Translations under genes and position numbers: made by a program
Source: Sphaerisporangium aureirubrum
GTDB lineage: Bacteria; Actinomycetota; Actinomycetes; Streptosporangiales; Streptosporangiaceae
Assembly (NCBI RefSeq): GCF_042658925.1
Contig: NZ_JBHSRF010000016.1
Span: 69,132 to 133,131 of the forward strand
Direction of reading: 5' to 3'
DNA length: 64,000 nt
Part shown: piece after piece, positions 33,257 to 42,858 of the stretch
Layout of the letters: every line of letters begins with the position of its first letter
Position numbering within the stretch: position 1 is the stretch's first letter
Notes under the pieces: generated by a model
The model's database searches: none
The model's input: only the letters and a program-made list of their open reading frames with translations
Told to the model about the DNA's origin: nothing

Positions 33257-34477
33257 ATGCCCGAGGCAGTAATCGTCGCGACCGCGCGGTCGCCGATCGG
33301 CCGAGCCTTCAAGGGGTCGCTGAAGGACATCCGTCCCGACGACCTGACCGCACAGATGATCAAGGCCGCGCTGGACAAGGTGCCGCAGCTCGACCCGCAC
33401 GAGGTGAACGACCTCATGCTCGGCTGCGGCCTGCCCGGCGGGGAGCAGGGCTTCAACATGGCGAGGGTGGTGTCGGTGCTGCTCGGGCTGGACGACGTCC
33501 CCGGCACCACCGTCACCCGCTACTGCTCCTCCTCGCTGCAGACGACCCGCATGGCCTTCCACGCCATCAGGGCGGGCGAGGGCGACGTGTTCATCTCGGC
33601 CGGCGTCGAGGCCGTCTCCCGGTTCGTCAAGGGCAGCAGCGACTCGCTGCCGGACACCATGAACCCCCTCTTCCTGGAGGGCAAGGAGCGCACCGACGCC
33701 CGGGCCGCGGCCGGCGCGCCCGAGTGGCACGACCCGCGCCAGGACGGGCAGCTGCCCGACGTCTACGTCGCCATGGGCCAGACCGCCGAGAACGTCGCCC
33801 AGATCAGGGGCGTCAGCCGCCAGGAGCAGGACGAGTTCGGCGTGCGCTCGCAGAACCTCGCGGAGAAGGCCCTCGCCAACGGCTTCTGGGAGCAGGACAT
33901 CACCCCGGTCACGCTGCCGGACGGCACCGTGGTGAGCAAGGACGACGGGCCGAGGGCGGGCACCACCTACGAGGCCGTCTCCCAGCTCAAGCCGGTGTTC
34001 CGCCCGGACGGCACGGTCACGGCGGGCAACTGCTGCCCGCTCAACGACGGCGCCGCGGCGGTCATCGTGATGAGCGACGTCAAGGCCGCCGAGCTCGGCA
34101 TCACGCCCCTGGCCCGCATCATCTCCACCGGCGTCACCGGCCTGTCGCCGGAGATCATGGGACTCGGCCCGGTCGAGGCGTCCCGCCAGGCGCTGAGCCG
34201 CGCCGGCATGGCCATCGGCGACGTCGACCTGGTCGAGATCAACGAGGCGTTCGCCGCGCAGGTGATCCCGTCCTACCAGGAGCTCGGCATCGACCTCGAC
34301 CGGCTCAACGTCAACGGCGGCGCCATCGCCGTCGGGCACCCGTTCGGCATGACGGGCGCCCGGATCACCTCCACCCTGCTCAACGGCCTGCGTTTCCACG
34401 ACAAGACCATCGGCCTGGAGACGATGTGCGTCGGCGGCGGCCAGGGCATGGCGATGCTGCTGGAGCGCCTGAGCTGA
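33257..34477 (+). CDS. Acetyl-CoA C-acyltransferase (thiolase)
   Basis: A 406-residue thiolase. The nucleophile Cys is in VTRYCSSSLQTTRMA, the His is in NVNGGAIAVGHPFGMTGAR, and the C-terminal Cys is in ETMCVGGGQGMAM. It cleaves 3-ketoacyl-CoA or condenses two acetyl-CoA. The sequence and the neighbouring SGNH/cbs genes match mycobacterial FadA3 (Rv1074c), pointing to beta-oxidation. No other fatty-acid gene is adjacent. AGGAGAG sits 8 bases before the ATG. It converges with the PPOX gene, 21 bp apart. Confidence 0.93.
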   Translation: MPEAVIVATARSPIGRAFKGSLKDIRPDDLTAQMIKAALDKVPQLDPHEVNDLMLGCGLPGGEQGFNMARVVSVLLGLDDVPGTTVTRYCSSSLQTTRMAFHAIRAGEGDVFISAGVEAVSRFVKGSSDSLPDTMNPLFLEGKERTDARAAAGAPEWHDPRQDGQLPDVYVAMGQTAENVAQIRGVSRQEQDEFGVRSQNLAEKALANGFWEQDITPVTLPDGTVVSKDDGPRAGTTYEAVSQLKPVFRPDGTVTAGNCCPLNDGAAAVIVMSDVKAAELGITPLARIISTGVTGLSPEIMGLGPVEASRQALSRAGMAIGDVDLVEINEAFAAQVIPSYQELGIDLDRLNVNGGAIAVGHPFGMTGARITSTLLNGLRFHDKTIGLETMCVGGGQGMAMLLERLS

Positions 34478-34498
34478 GCCACCGGCGAGTGGGCGGGC

Positions 34499-34909
34499 TC
34501 AGCCCATGTAGTCGGGGCCGGCCCGCTTGATGTCGATGCGGACCAGCACGTTGCGCTGCGTCCGCATCGCCTCGCGGTACTCGTCCCAGTTGGGGTGCTC
34601 GCCCGAGACGGCCCGGAAGTACTCGACCAGGCCTTCCTCGGCCTCGGGCATGGGGATCACCTCGGCGACCCCCTCGATCTGGACCCACTCCCCGAGGAAT
34701 TCGTCGACCATCACGCATACGGAGACGTCGGGGTTGCGGCGGAGCTGCTTGGCCTTGGCCGCGCTCTCGCGGGTGCTGACGATGGCGTAGCCCTCGGCGT
34801 CGACCCCGACGACCACGGGGGACATCTGCGGGTGGCCGTCGGCGCGCCAGGTCTGAATCACCGCACGGTGGTTTTTCCTGATGTAATCACGGGCCTTGTC
34901 GAGATCCAT
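34499..34909 (-). CDS. PPOX-class (F420/FMN-dependent) oxidoreductase
   Basis: A 136-residue split-barrel flavoprotein-like protein. VIQTWRADGHPQMSPVVVGV and YAIVSTRESAAKAKQLRRNP are the two strands and loop characteristic of the family, followed by DVSVCVMVDEFLGEWVQIEG. Most actinobacterial members bind F420 and reduce small molecules. Some bind haem or FMN. The ATG at 34909 gives MDLDKARDYIRKNHRA. It is a monocistronic gene convergent with the thiolase. Confidence 0.88.
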   Translation of the reverse strand: MDLDKARDYIRKNHRAVIQTWRADGHPQMSPVVVGVDAEGYAIVSTRESAAKAKQLRRNPDVSVCVMVDEFLGEWVQIEGVAEVIPMPEAEEGLVEYFRAVSGEHPNWDEYREAMRTQRNVLVRIDIKRAGPDYMG

Positions 34910-34987
34910 GAGCCCATGATGACCGATCGGCGGCAGAACAGCGCCCACGCCAATGGGCGGCGTGGGCGCACTGGGGTGGGGCAGGGG

Positions 34988-35221
34988 CTATAGGAAGCCC
35001 ATGCGGGAACGGCGCTGCCGCTCGTGCTCGATGACGATCGCCGCGGCGTAGCCGTGGGTCAGCCCGTGTTCGTCGGCGAGCCAGTTGGCTCGCTCGTCAC
35101 AGCGTAGGAACGACGGGCCGTTGTCGATGGCTTGGAACCACTCGGGGAGTGCGCGTCCGGTGATGTCCGGAACCCTGGCGATCAGCTTGTTCTGCGTCTC
35201 CGGTGAGTGGTTCAACGACAT
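34988..35221 (-). CDS. DUF4287-like small protein, 77 aa
   Basis: The ATG at 35221 is preceded by GGAGGTGCCC. The product, starting MSLNHSPETQNKLIARVPDI, contains TGRALPEWFQAID and WLADEHGLTHGYAAAIVIEHE. This matches the DUF4287 pattern of a short helical domain with a conserved HG(Y/L) segment. Function unknown; it is soluble and basic at the C-terminus. It stands alone between the PPOX and BI-1 genes. Confidence 0.8.
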   Translation of the reverse strand: MSLNHSPETQNKLIARVPDITGRALPEWFQAIDNGPSFLRCDERANWLADEHGLTHGYAAAIVIEHERQRRSRMGFL

Positions 35222-35372
35222 GGGCACCTCCATGAGTGGACCTCTTTGGGTCGACACTGCATCACCGACGCCGCAATGGCAAGCCCCAAATGGCCAGCCT
35301 TCTCTTACAAAACGTAGATCGTCGGTGGCTGTACGTGCGACTCCCAAAGGTTCCACCGGCCCCACGCAAAGC

Positions 35373-35403
35373 GTGTGCCCCGCCGGGGACCGGCGGGGCA
35401 CAC
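35373..35403 (-). terminator. Hairpin terminator after the BI-1 gene
   Basis: GTGTGCCCCGCCGG (35373-35386) and CCGGCGGGGCACAC (35390-35403) form a perfect 14-bp stem with a 3-base loop, 36 bp after the BI-1 stop. Confidence 0.75.
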
Positions 35404-35439
35404 GGTATGTCAGAGTTGGAAGGACGTCCGAAATCCGTC

Positions 35440-36228
35440 CTAATCGTTGTTGAAGAAGAAGCTGAGGAAGCGCAGGACCTCAAGGTAGATCCAGACCAGG
35501 CTCACCGTGAGACCGAACGCCATCAGCCAGGAGTACTTCTCCGGCACGCCGGCCCGCACACCCTGCTCCACCGCGTCGAAGTCGAGCAGCAGGAAGAAGC
35601 AGCCGAGCAGGATCATCGCGATGCTGAAGACCCAGCCGAGCGGGCTGTCGGTGCGCAGCCCGAGACCGCCCTGCACGAAGAAGCCGAAGATGAAGTTCAG
35701 CGCCATCAGGCCGAGCGCGGCGAACGCGGCCCCGACCACGAACTTGGTGAACTTCGGCGTGGGCCGGAAGATCTTGAGCGCGTAGACGGCCAGCATGCCG
35801 CCGAACGCGACCATCGTGCCGAACGCGGCGGCGATGACGATGCCGTCGTAGAGCGTGTTGTAGACGTGGCTGATCACCCCGATGGCGACGCCGTACGCGA
35901 CGGAGTAGCCGAGGATCAGCACGGGGTTGGTGCTCTGCCGGAACGAGACGATGAGTCCCAGCACCAGGCCGACGATCACACCCGCGATCGCGATGCCCAT
36001 GCCGAAGTTGAAGTACCAGGCGAGGGCCGCCGAGAGCACCAGGGTGCCGAGTGTGATGAACCCGCGGACGACGACGTCGTCGATCGTCATCGGCCGCGCC
36101 TGGGTGGGCGGGGCGTATGAGGGGGCGTCGTACATCTCCCGCAGGTGTTGCGGGCTCGCCATGGGGCCCGCCCCGTACTGCCGGTTGTTCTGCCCCAGCC
36201 GGCCGAGGACCGGGTTCCTGCTCTGCAT
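35440..36228 (-). CDS. Bax inhibitor-1/YccA-family membrane protein
   Basis: A 262-residue protein with a 50-residue polar N-terminus (MQSRNPVLGRLGQNNRQYGA) and seven hydrophobic segments, including FGTMVAFGGMLAVYALKIF and SIAMILLGCFFLLLDFDAVE. The DFDAVE and EKYSWLMAFGLTVSLVWIYL segments near the C-terminus are typical of the TMBIM/BI-1 family. Some bacterial members conduct Ca2+ in a pH-dependent way. The ATG at 36228 follows GGAGGCAGTG. It ends at a strong hairpin. Confidence 0.92.
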   Translation of the reverse strand: MQSRNPVLGRLGQNNRQYGAGPMASPQHLREMYDAPSYAPPTQARPMTIDDVVVRGFITLGTLVLSAALAWYFNFGMGIAIAGVIVGLVLGLIVSFRQSTNPVLILGYSVAYGVAIGVISHVYNTLYDGIVIAAAFGTMVAFGGMLAVYALKIFRPTPKFTKFVVGAAFAALGLMALNFIFGFFVQGGLGLRTDSPLGWVFSIAMILLGCFFLLLDFDAVEQGVRAGVPEKYSWLMAFGLTVSLVWIYLEVLRFLSFFFNND

Positions 36229-36852
36229 CACTGCCTCCACTGCGACCTGCGATCAGCCTGTTCGGTCGAGCCGCACAGGGAGTGCCGCCTGTTGCCCATA
36301 AGCATTCCATCCGCCGCGGCCGTCGTTAAGGACACGGCCGCGACAGGCCGCCGGGTGCCGGTTCGCGAGCCCGGCGGCACCGGATACAACGAAGCAGCCA
36401 CCAGGCGAGTTCCGTCGCCCCATGTTGCGTTTCGATCACTTCGCGCGGGCCCGGCCGCCGGCGGCCCGGCGGCCGGGCGCACGGGTGGTGCGCGGGGGCC
36501 GCCTCCGGCCCCTCGGGGACGGCAGCCGCGCTCTCGGTTCAGAGCAGTGACGGGCTGGCCGATATTCACATCTCGGGAGGAAAATTCCCGATGTTCAGTG
36601 ATAATCCGATTTAAGCGGATACTGGCGGAAGATTAGCGGAGGACTGGCTTACCGGTCGCGCTCGGCGGCGACCCGGGCCGTGCAAGGGATCGGCACGGAA
36701 TGGTAACGATTTACCGGGGGAAGGGTCCGACCCTAGGGCTTGACCAGCGGAGAACCCCCGGGATAAAGCCACCGGGGCCGTGCTGAACCAACGAGGATAT
36801 CGGAACTTCGGGAGTGACGTGCGGCAGGGCGTTTCTTTAGGCGGCCAAGGGG
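36229..36852. other. 624-bp spacer between the tRNA and the BI-1 gene; no gene recognised
   Basis: It holds a 13-bp perfect hairpin (36449-36478), a GGGAGG followed by a 7-codon frame at about 36591, ATCCG/CGGAT arms around 36606-36622, and a purine-rich stretch (GTTAAGG, GGTAACGATT, GGGATAAAGCC) between 36640 and 36800. This could be a structured RNA or regulatory leader, but it matches no riboswitch I can identify. Confidence 0.4.
36449..36478. terminator. 13-bp GC-rich hairpin
   Basis: GCCCGGCCGCCGG and CCGGCGGCCGGGC enclose a 4-base loop. It lies downstream of the tRNA on the minus strand and upstream of the BI-1 gene, so it may end read-through from the tRNA. Confidence 0.45.
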
Positions 36853-36925
36853 TGCCCCCGGTGGGACTCGAACCCACACTGGAACCCTTTTAAGGGGTTT
36901 GCCTCTGCCATTGGGCTACGGGGGC
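36853..36925 (-). tRNA. tRNA with UAA anticodon and a short variable loop (Leu(UAA)-like, class I)
   Basis: The minus strand folds as a 73-nt cloverleaf. The acceptor stem is GCCCCCG/CGGGGGC, the discriminator is A, the T arm is GTGGG-TTCGAGT-CCCAC and the anticodon stem is AACCC/GGGTT with loop CTTAAAA. The anticodon is therefore UAA, reading the leucine codon UUA. Unlike real bacterial leucine tRNAs it has a 5-nt variable region, not a long variable arm, and its D stem is only three good pairs. CCA is not encoded (CCC follows). An automatic caller would label it tRNA-Leu. The amino acid actually attached is uncertain, and a pseudo-tRNA is possible. Confidence 0.85.
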
Positions 36926-37131
36926 GCCGTAATCATACGTAACGGACCACACTTGCGTAACGGGTCAGAGCCCACGTCTACCGTCTTCTGTCTGTAGTCC
37001 GCTGGATAACGATATACGGCGCGTGCCCCCATGACTCGGGCAATGAACAACAGACCGCTCAAGTAGCCCATTTTTCTCCGCGCGCCTCCGTTCGCCCCTT
37101 GGTTCCTCCTTGTAAGGCCCCCGACAGAACA

Positions 37132-37163
37132 GTACGGCCCGCGCCGGGTGGCGCGGGCCGTAC
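37132..37163. terminator. 14-bp hairpin terminator after NDH-2
   Basis: GTACGGCCCGCGCC (37132-37145) and GGCGCGGGCCGTAC (37150-37163) form a perfect stem with loop GGGT, 10 bp after the NDH-2 stop (minus strand). Nearly the same arms recur after enolase. Confidence 0.75.
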
Positions 37164-37172
37164 CCCGTCACC

Positions 37173-38492
37173 TCAGACGGTGGCCGCCGCCGCGCGGAAC
37201 TCCTCGCGCGGGGTCTCGATCTCACCGAGTGAGACGGTCTCCCGCTTGAAGAACAGCGCGAGCGTCCAGTCGGCCATCACCCGGACCTTGCGGTTCAGCG
37301 TGGGCACCCGGGACAGGTGGTACGTGCGGTGCATGAACCACGCCGGGAGGCCGTGCAGCTTGATCCCGTAGACGTTGGCCACGCCCTTGTGCAGGCCGAG
37401 ACCGGCCACCGAACCGGCGTACTTGTGGCGGTAGGTCAGCAGCGGCCGGCCGGACAGGTGGCGCACGACGTTCCCGGCCAGCACCTTGGCCTGCCGGACC
37501 GCGTGCTGGGCGTTCGGCGCGCAGTACTTGCCGGGGTTGGTCACGTCCGGCACGCCCGCGACGTCGCCGGCGGCGAACGCGCCGGTGACGCCGGCCACGG
37601 TGAGCTGGGCGGTGGTCATCACGCGCCCGCGCTCGTCCAGCGGCAGGTCACCGGCGTTCACCACCGGGTTGGCCTTCACGCCCGCGGTCCACACGATGGT
37701 GGCGGACTCGAACTCGTCGCCGTCCGACAGCTTCACCAGGCCGCCCTCGCAGGAGCGCAGCAAGGTCTGCATCTTGACGTCGATGCCCCGCTCGCGCAGT
37801 TCCTCCAGGGTCCAGCGGCCCATCTCGGGCCCGACCTCCGGCAGGATGCGGTCGCTGGCCTCCACCAGCACCCAGCGCAGGTCCTTCTCCTCGATGGAGT
37901 CGTAGTACCTGACCGCGTCTCTGGCCATGTCCTCCAGCTCGGCCAGCGCCTCGACGCCCGCGAACCCGGCGCCGACCACGACGAAGGTGAGCGCCCTGCG
38001 CCGCACCCGCTCGTCCTCGGTGGCGTCCGCCCGGTCGAGCATGCCGAGCACCCGGTTGCGCAGCGCGATGGCCTCGCCGACCGACTTGAAGCCGATCGCG
38101 GCGTCCGCCAGCCCGGGGATGGGCAGCGTGCGCGACACCGAGCCCGCCGCCATCACGATGACGTCGTACTCAAGCTCCTGGCTCGGTCCCACGAGGGGCT
38201 GGAAGGTGACGGACCTGGCCCCGTGGTGCACCTTCGTGACCTTGCCGTTGAGGATGCGCACGCGCGGCAGCACGCGCCGCAGGGGGGTGACGACATGGCG
38301 CGGGGACAGGTTGCCCGCCGCGGCCTCCGGGAGGAACGGCTGGTAGGTCATGTAGGACTGCGGGTCGATGATCGTGATCTGCACGGAGCCGGATCGCAGC
38401 TCCCGCCGCAGTGCCCGCTGCAACCGGAGCCCGGTGTACAGCCCGACATACCCGCCGCCAACGATAAGAACGTGCTTGGCCTTGTGGTTCAC
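37173..38492 (-). CDS. ndh: Type II NADH dehydrogenase-like FAD oxidoreductase
   Basis: A 439-residue FAD protein. Two Rossmann motifs are present: IVGGGYVGLYTGLRL (FAD) near the N-terminus and FVVVGAGFAGVEALAELEDM (NADH) in the middle. AFAAGDVAGVPD is the second FAD-contact motif. The C-terminal ~100 residues (VANVYGIKLHGLPAWFMHRT) are amphipathic and would bind the membrane face, as in NDH-2 enzymes that pass electrons from NADH to menaquinone without pumping. The GTG at 38492, after AAGGGG, is preferred. In-frame ATGs at 38513 and 38531 are possible. Confidence 0.88.
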   Translation of the reverse strand: MNHKAKHVLIVGGGYVGLYTGLRLQRALRRELRSGSVQITIIDPQSYMTYQPFLPEAAAGNLSPRHVVTPLRRVLPRVRILNGKVTKVHHGARSVTFQPLVGPSQELEYDVIVMAAGSVSRTLPIPGLADAAIGFKSVGEAIALRNRVLGMLDRADATEDERVRRRALTFVVVGAGFAGVEALAELEDMARDAVRYYDSIEEKDLRWVLVEASDRILPEVGPEMGRWTLEELRERGIDVKMQTLLRSCEGGLVKLSDGDEFESATIVWTAGVKANPVVNAGDLPLDERGRVMTTAQLTVAGVTGAFAAGDVAGVPDVTNPGKYCAPNAQHAVRQAKVLAGNVVRHLSGRPLLTYRHKYAGSVAGLGLHKGVANVYGIKLHGLPAWFMHRTYHLSRVPTLNRKVRVMADWTLALFFKRETVSLGEIETPREEFRAAAATV

Positions 38493-38590
38493 CTCAGTGC
38501 CCCTTCGCGGCATCGTCGCTTGTGAAACCATTCACAAGCTTACGTCACGTACAAGCCTCGGCGCCAATCGGTTATTCCGGATCTGGTAGA

Positions 38591-39394
38591 TCAGTGCGTG
38601 AGGCCGGCCAGCGCCGCGGCGCGGGCGAAGACGTCGTCGAGCATCTGCTCGGTGACCCGGCCGGTGAAGGTGTTCTGCTGGCTCGGGTGGTAGCAGCCGA
38701 GCAGGTGGACGGCGGTGGCGCCGCGGGTCAGCGGCACCTCGGCGCCGTGGCCGAAGGGCGGGCGGGCACGCGGCAGGGCGTACCCGGCGGCCCTCAGCGC
38801 GGGCCAGACGGCCTGCCAGGCGTAGCCACCGAGGCAGACGATCACCCGCAGGGGGCCGGCGACCAGTTCGAGTTCGCGGGCCAGCCAGGGGTAACAGGTG
38901 GCGCGTTCCTCGACGGTGGGCTTGTTGGCGGGCGGGGCGCAGCGGACGGCGGCCACCAGGCGGGCGCCGATCAGGCGCTGGCCGTCCCCGGCGTGGACGC
39001 TGGTGGGCAGGGCGGCGAAACCCGTGCGGTGCAGGGACGCGAACAGCCAGTCGCCGCTGCGGTCCCCGGTGAACACCCGCCCGGTGCGGTTCCCCCCGTG
39101 CGCGGCCGGGGCCAGCCCCACCAGCAGCACCCGGGGCTCGTCGTCGCCCCAGCCCGCGATCGGCCGCCCCCAGTACGTCTCGTCGCGGAACGCCCGCCGC
39201 CGCACGTCCGCGACCTCCTCCCGCCACTCGACCAGCCGCGGGCAGGCCCGGCACACCGACTGCCGCGCCGTCAGCTCACCGAGCGCGTCACTGCTCCGCG
39301 CCAGCTCCCCGACCTCCTCCGGGGTCCGCGCCACCGGCGTCCCCGGCCCGGCCGGATCCTCCGGCCAGCCGCTCCCGGGCGGGACGAAGCTCAT
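38591..39394 (-). CDS. Uracil-DNA glycosylase, family 5 (UdgB-like)
   Basis: A 267-residue DNA repair enzyme. Motif 1 is GLAPAAHGGNRTGRVFTGDR, which lacks the catalytic Asp of other families, as expected for UdgB. The C-terminal DNA-contact motif is CYHPSQQNTFTG. Cysteines in QSVCRACPRL plus Cys residues further on would ligate a 4Fe-4S cluster. It removes uracil, hypoxanthine and related bases, useful in a GC-rich genome prone to deamination. ATG 39394 follows GGGAG. Confidence 0.9.
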   Translation of the reverse strand: MSFVPPGSGWPEDPAGPGTPVARTPEEVGELARSSDALGELTARQSVCRACPRLVEWREEVADVRRRAFRDETYWGRPIAGWGDDEPRVLLVGLAPAAHGGNRTGRVFTGDRSGDWLFASLHRTGFAALPTSVHAGDGQRLIGARLVAAVRCAPPANKPTVEERATCYPWLARELELVAGPLRVIVCLGGYAWQAVWPALRAAGYALPRARPPFGHGAEVPLTRGATAVHLLGCYHPSQQNTFTGRVTEQMLDDVFARAAALAGLTH

Positions 39395-39461
39395 AACGCG
39401 GGCTCCCACGGACGGCCGCGTCCCGGCGCCGGACCGATCAGGCCGCCGGTCCCGGGGCCGC

Positions 39462-40385
39462 TCACGCCCAGGACTCCTGTCCCAGCCCCCGGGCGATGCC
39501 GTCGAGGATGTCGTGCTCGCTGACCAGCACGTCCGTGAAGCCGAACCGCTCGACCACGCGGTCCAGGATCAGGGCACCCGCGCCGATCACGTCCACCCGG
39601 CCGGGGTGCATGACCGGGATGGCGGCGCGCTCCTCGTGCGTCATGCCGAGCAGCCGCCGGGACACCGCGTGCACCTCGGCCGCGGGCACCCGGGAGCCGT
39701 GGGTCCGGGACGCGTCGTAGGCGGGCAGGCCGAGAGCGATGCCCGCGACGGTGGTGACCGAGCCGGCCAGGCCGATGAGGGTGCGCGCCCGTGCCACCGG
39801 GACCTCGGCGGCCACGCGCGTGAGGGCCGCGTCGATGTCCGCGGTCGCCGCCGCCACCGCCGTGTCGGTGTAGCCGCCGGTGAAATGGCGCTCGGTGAGC
39901 CGTACGCACCCGATGTCCACCGAGATGGCCACGTCCACGTCGGCGGTGCCCAGCACGAACTCGGTGGACCCCCCGCCGATGTCCACCACCAGCACCGGCG
40001 CCGCCGCCCCGCTCAGCCCGGAGGTGGCGCCGAGGAACGACAGGTGGGCCTCCTCGGCCCCGGTGACCACCTCGGGCCGCACGCCGAAGATCTCGCGCAC
40101 CCCGTCAGTGAACTCGGCCCGGTTGGACGCGTCCCTGGTCGCGCTGGTCGCCACCACCCGCACCCGGGTCGCGCCGTACGACCGCACGAGGTTGGCGTAG
40201 CCGCGCATCGCGGTGAACGTGCGTTCCAGCGCCTCGGGCGCCAGCCGCCCGGTGCGGTCCACCCCCGCGCCGAGGCGCACGATCTCCATGCGCCGTTCGA
40301 CGTCCGCCAGTTCCCGCCCCGCGAGGTCGGCGATGAGCAGTCGTACCGAGTTGGTCCCGCAGTCGATCGCCGCCACGCGCGTCAT
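39462..40385 (-). CDS. ppx: Exopolyphosphatase / Ppx-GppA phosphatase
   Basis: A 307-residue member of the actin-like ATPase superfamily. The phosphate-1 loop is AIDCGTNSVRLLIAD and the second is VVDIGGGSTEFVLG, followed by VSVDIGCVRLTERH. It hydrolyses polyphosphate or pppGpp. Its length equals the single-domain mycobacterial Rv1026. The ATG overlaps the stop of the DUF501 gene (40382-40385), continuing the conserved eno-ftsB-DUF501-ppx order. Confidence 0.92.
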   Translation of the reverse strand: MTRVAAIDCGTNSVRLLIADLAGRELADVERRMEIVRLGAGVDRTGRLAPEALERTFTAMRGYANLVRSYGATRVRVVATSATRDASNRAEFTDGVREIFGVRPEVVTGAEEAHLSFLGATSGLSGAAAPVLVVDIGGGSTEFVLGTADVDVAISVDIGCVRLTERHFTGGYTDTAVAAATADIDAALTRVAAEVPVARARTLIGLAGSVTTVAGIALGLPAYDASRTHGSRVPAAEVHAVSRRLLGMTHEERAAIPVMHPGRVDVIGAGALILDRVVERFGFTDVLVSEHDILDGIARGLGQESWA

Positions 40386-40903
40386 GCGCCCTCCTTCGGA
40401 TCCGCGGCATCAGGTACGCAGGCCCCTTCCCGCCACCAGTCCGGCAATGCGTCCAGCGCCTCGCGGCCGAAGGGATTGCCGCCCGGCACCGCCAGCTCGT
40501 GCCCCACCAGGGCGTGCAGGCACTTCACCCGGTCCGGCATCCCGCCCGCGCTCTGCATGTCACGCGGCAGCGGCTCCAGCCCCTGCTCGGCCGCTGCCAG
40601 GTCCCGCCGGGCGACGTAGTCGGCGTGCGCGGCGGCGTATCGCTCGGCCAGGGCGGGGTCCTCCGCCAGCCGGGCCCGCATGCGGGCCATCAGCCCCGAC
40701 GCCTCCAGCGTGCCGATCGCCGAGGCGGCCTTCGGGCACGTCAGGTAGTACAGGGTGGGGAACGGCGAACCGTCGGGCAGCCGGGGCGCCGTCTCCACCA
40801 CGTCGGGCAGCCCGCACGGGCACCGGTGCGCCACCGCTCGCAACCCCCGGGGCGGCCTGCCGAGCTGCCGTTCCACCGCGGCCGCGTCGGCCGGATCCAT
40901 CAT
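40382..40903 (-). CDS. DUF501-domain protein
   Basis: A 173-residue protein matching DUF501: RCPCGLPDVVETAPRLPDG, FPTLYYLTCPKAASAIGTLE and MPDRVKCLHALVGHELAVPG. Cysteines in RCPCG, LTCPK and KCLH are placed to bind metal. Function unknown. It always sits between the FtsB-like gene and ppx in actinobacteria (Rv1025). ATG-ATG start after GGGAG; either Met could be used. Confidence 0.9.
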   Translation of the reverse strand: MMDPADAAAVERQLGRPPRGLRAVAHRCPCGLPDVVETAPRLPDGSPFPTLYYLTCPKAASAIGTLEASGLMARMRARLAEDPALAERYAAAHADYVARRDLAAAEQGLEPLPRDMQSAGGMPDRVKCLHALVGHELAVPGGNPFGREALDALPDWWREGACVPDAADPKEGA

Positions 40904-40930
40904 CTCGTCGACTCCCTGCCGGACCTTTGT

Positions 40931-41350
40931 TCACGGGGCGGGGGTACGGCCCGCCTCCACACGCCGCCCGTCGCCCCGGTCGGCGGCCTCGATCGACTCC
41001 CACAGCGTCTGGTACCACGGCGACTTGGCCCGCGGCGTCGCTCCGGCCTTCGGCCGGGTGTCCCCCTGCCGCGCCGAGTCGCGCACCACGTAGCACTTCT
41101 CCGCGGTGCCGCAGTAGTGCAGCCGCACCCGGGCCTGCTGCCTGATGTACGCGGGGTCGTCCAGTTGCTTGGTGCGCTCGGACAGCTCCGCCAGTTCCTT
41201 GAGCGCCTGGGCCTGCTGCCGTTCCAGCTGGGCGATCTGGCGCCGCTGCGCGACGTACTCGCGGATGGGATAGGCGAGGCTCATGGCGATGGCACAGACC
41301 ACGACGGCCAGGATCGCCGCACGGCCGGTCAGCTGCGGACGCTTCTTCAT
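40931..41350 (-). CDS. FtsB/DivIC-like septum formation initiator
   Basis: A 139-residue bitopic membrane protein. A short basic N-terminus precedes one helix (AAILAVVVCAIAMSLAYPIR), then a coiled coil (RRQIAQLERQQAQALKELAE) and the DivIC motif RLHYCGTAEKCYVV, which includes a pair of cysteines. It would join the divisome with FtsL/FtsQ. Gene position next to enolase is conserved (Rv1024). The C-terminal 50 residues are polar and variable. Confidence 0.88.
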   Translation of the reverse strand: MKKRPQLTGRAAILAVVVCAIAMSLAYPIREYVAQRRQIAQLERQQAQALKELAELSERTKQLDDPAYIRQQARVRLHYCGTAEKCYVVRDSARQGDTRPKAGATPRAKSPWYQTLWESIEAADRGDGRRVEAGRTPAP

Positions 41351-41365
41351 GCTCCCCCCAGGGTC

Positions 41366-41406
41366 GGTGCGGCCCGCGCGCCGGGTCCGGCGGCGCGGGC
41401 CGTACC
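41366..41406 (-). terminator. Hairpin terminator after enolase
   Basis: GGTGCGGCCCGCGC plus GCCGG pairs with CCGGCGGCGCGGGCCGTACC (one wobble and one bulge). TTTTTCC lies between the enolase stop and the stem on the minus strand. It shares the GGCGCGGGCCGTAC arm with the NDH-2 hairpin. Confidence 0.65.
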
Positions 41407-41413
41407 GGAAAAA

Positions 41414-42691
<1,278 letters not shown>

Positions 42692-42858
42692 GAAGCTCTC
42701 CTAGAAAGTGTCAGGTCCGGGGGCTCCCCCCGGCCACCGCGCCATCGTTGCGCGATGTGGTCATGGACGTTTTGCCGCACGAGCCTACCGGGGTCCGCGA
42801 AGAGGTACGCGACCGATCCCCATCCGGGTACGTTACCCCAGCTCAGGACGGTTTCAGG

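Noticed and set aside
36640..36840. Known riboswitch (cyclic-di-AMP or cobalamin type)
   Set aside because: No B12 box and no ydaO core elements could be matched on either strand, so it is left as unassigned spacer.
36853..36925. Ochre suppressor tRNA
   Set aside because: A UAA-stop suppressor needs anticodon UUA. The loop read here gives UAA, which reads the UUA sense codon.
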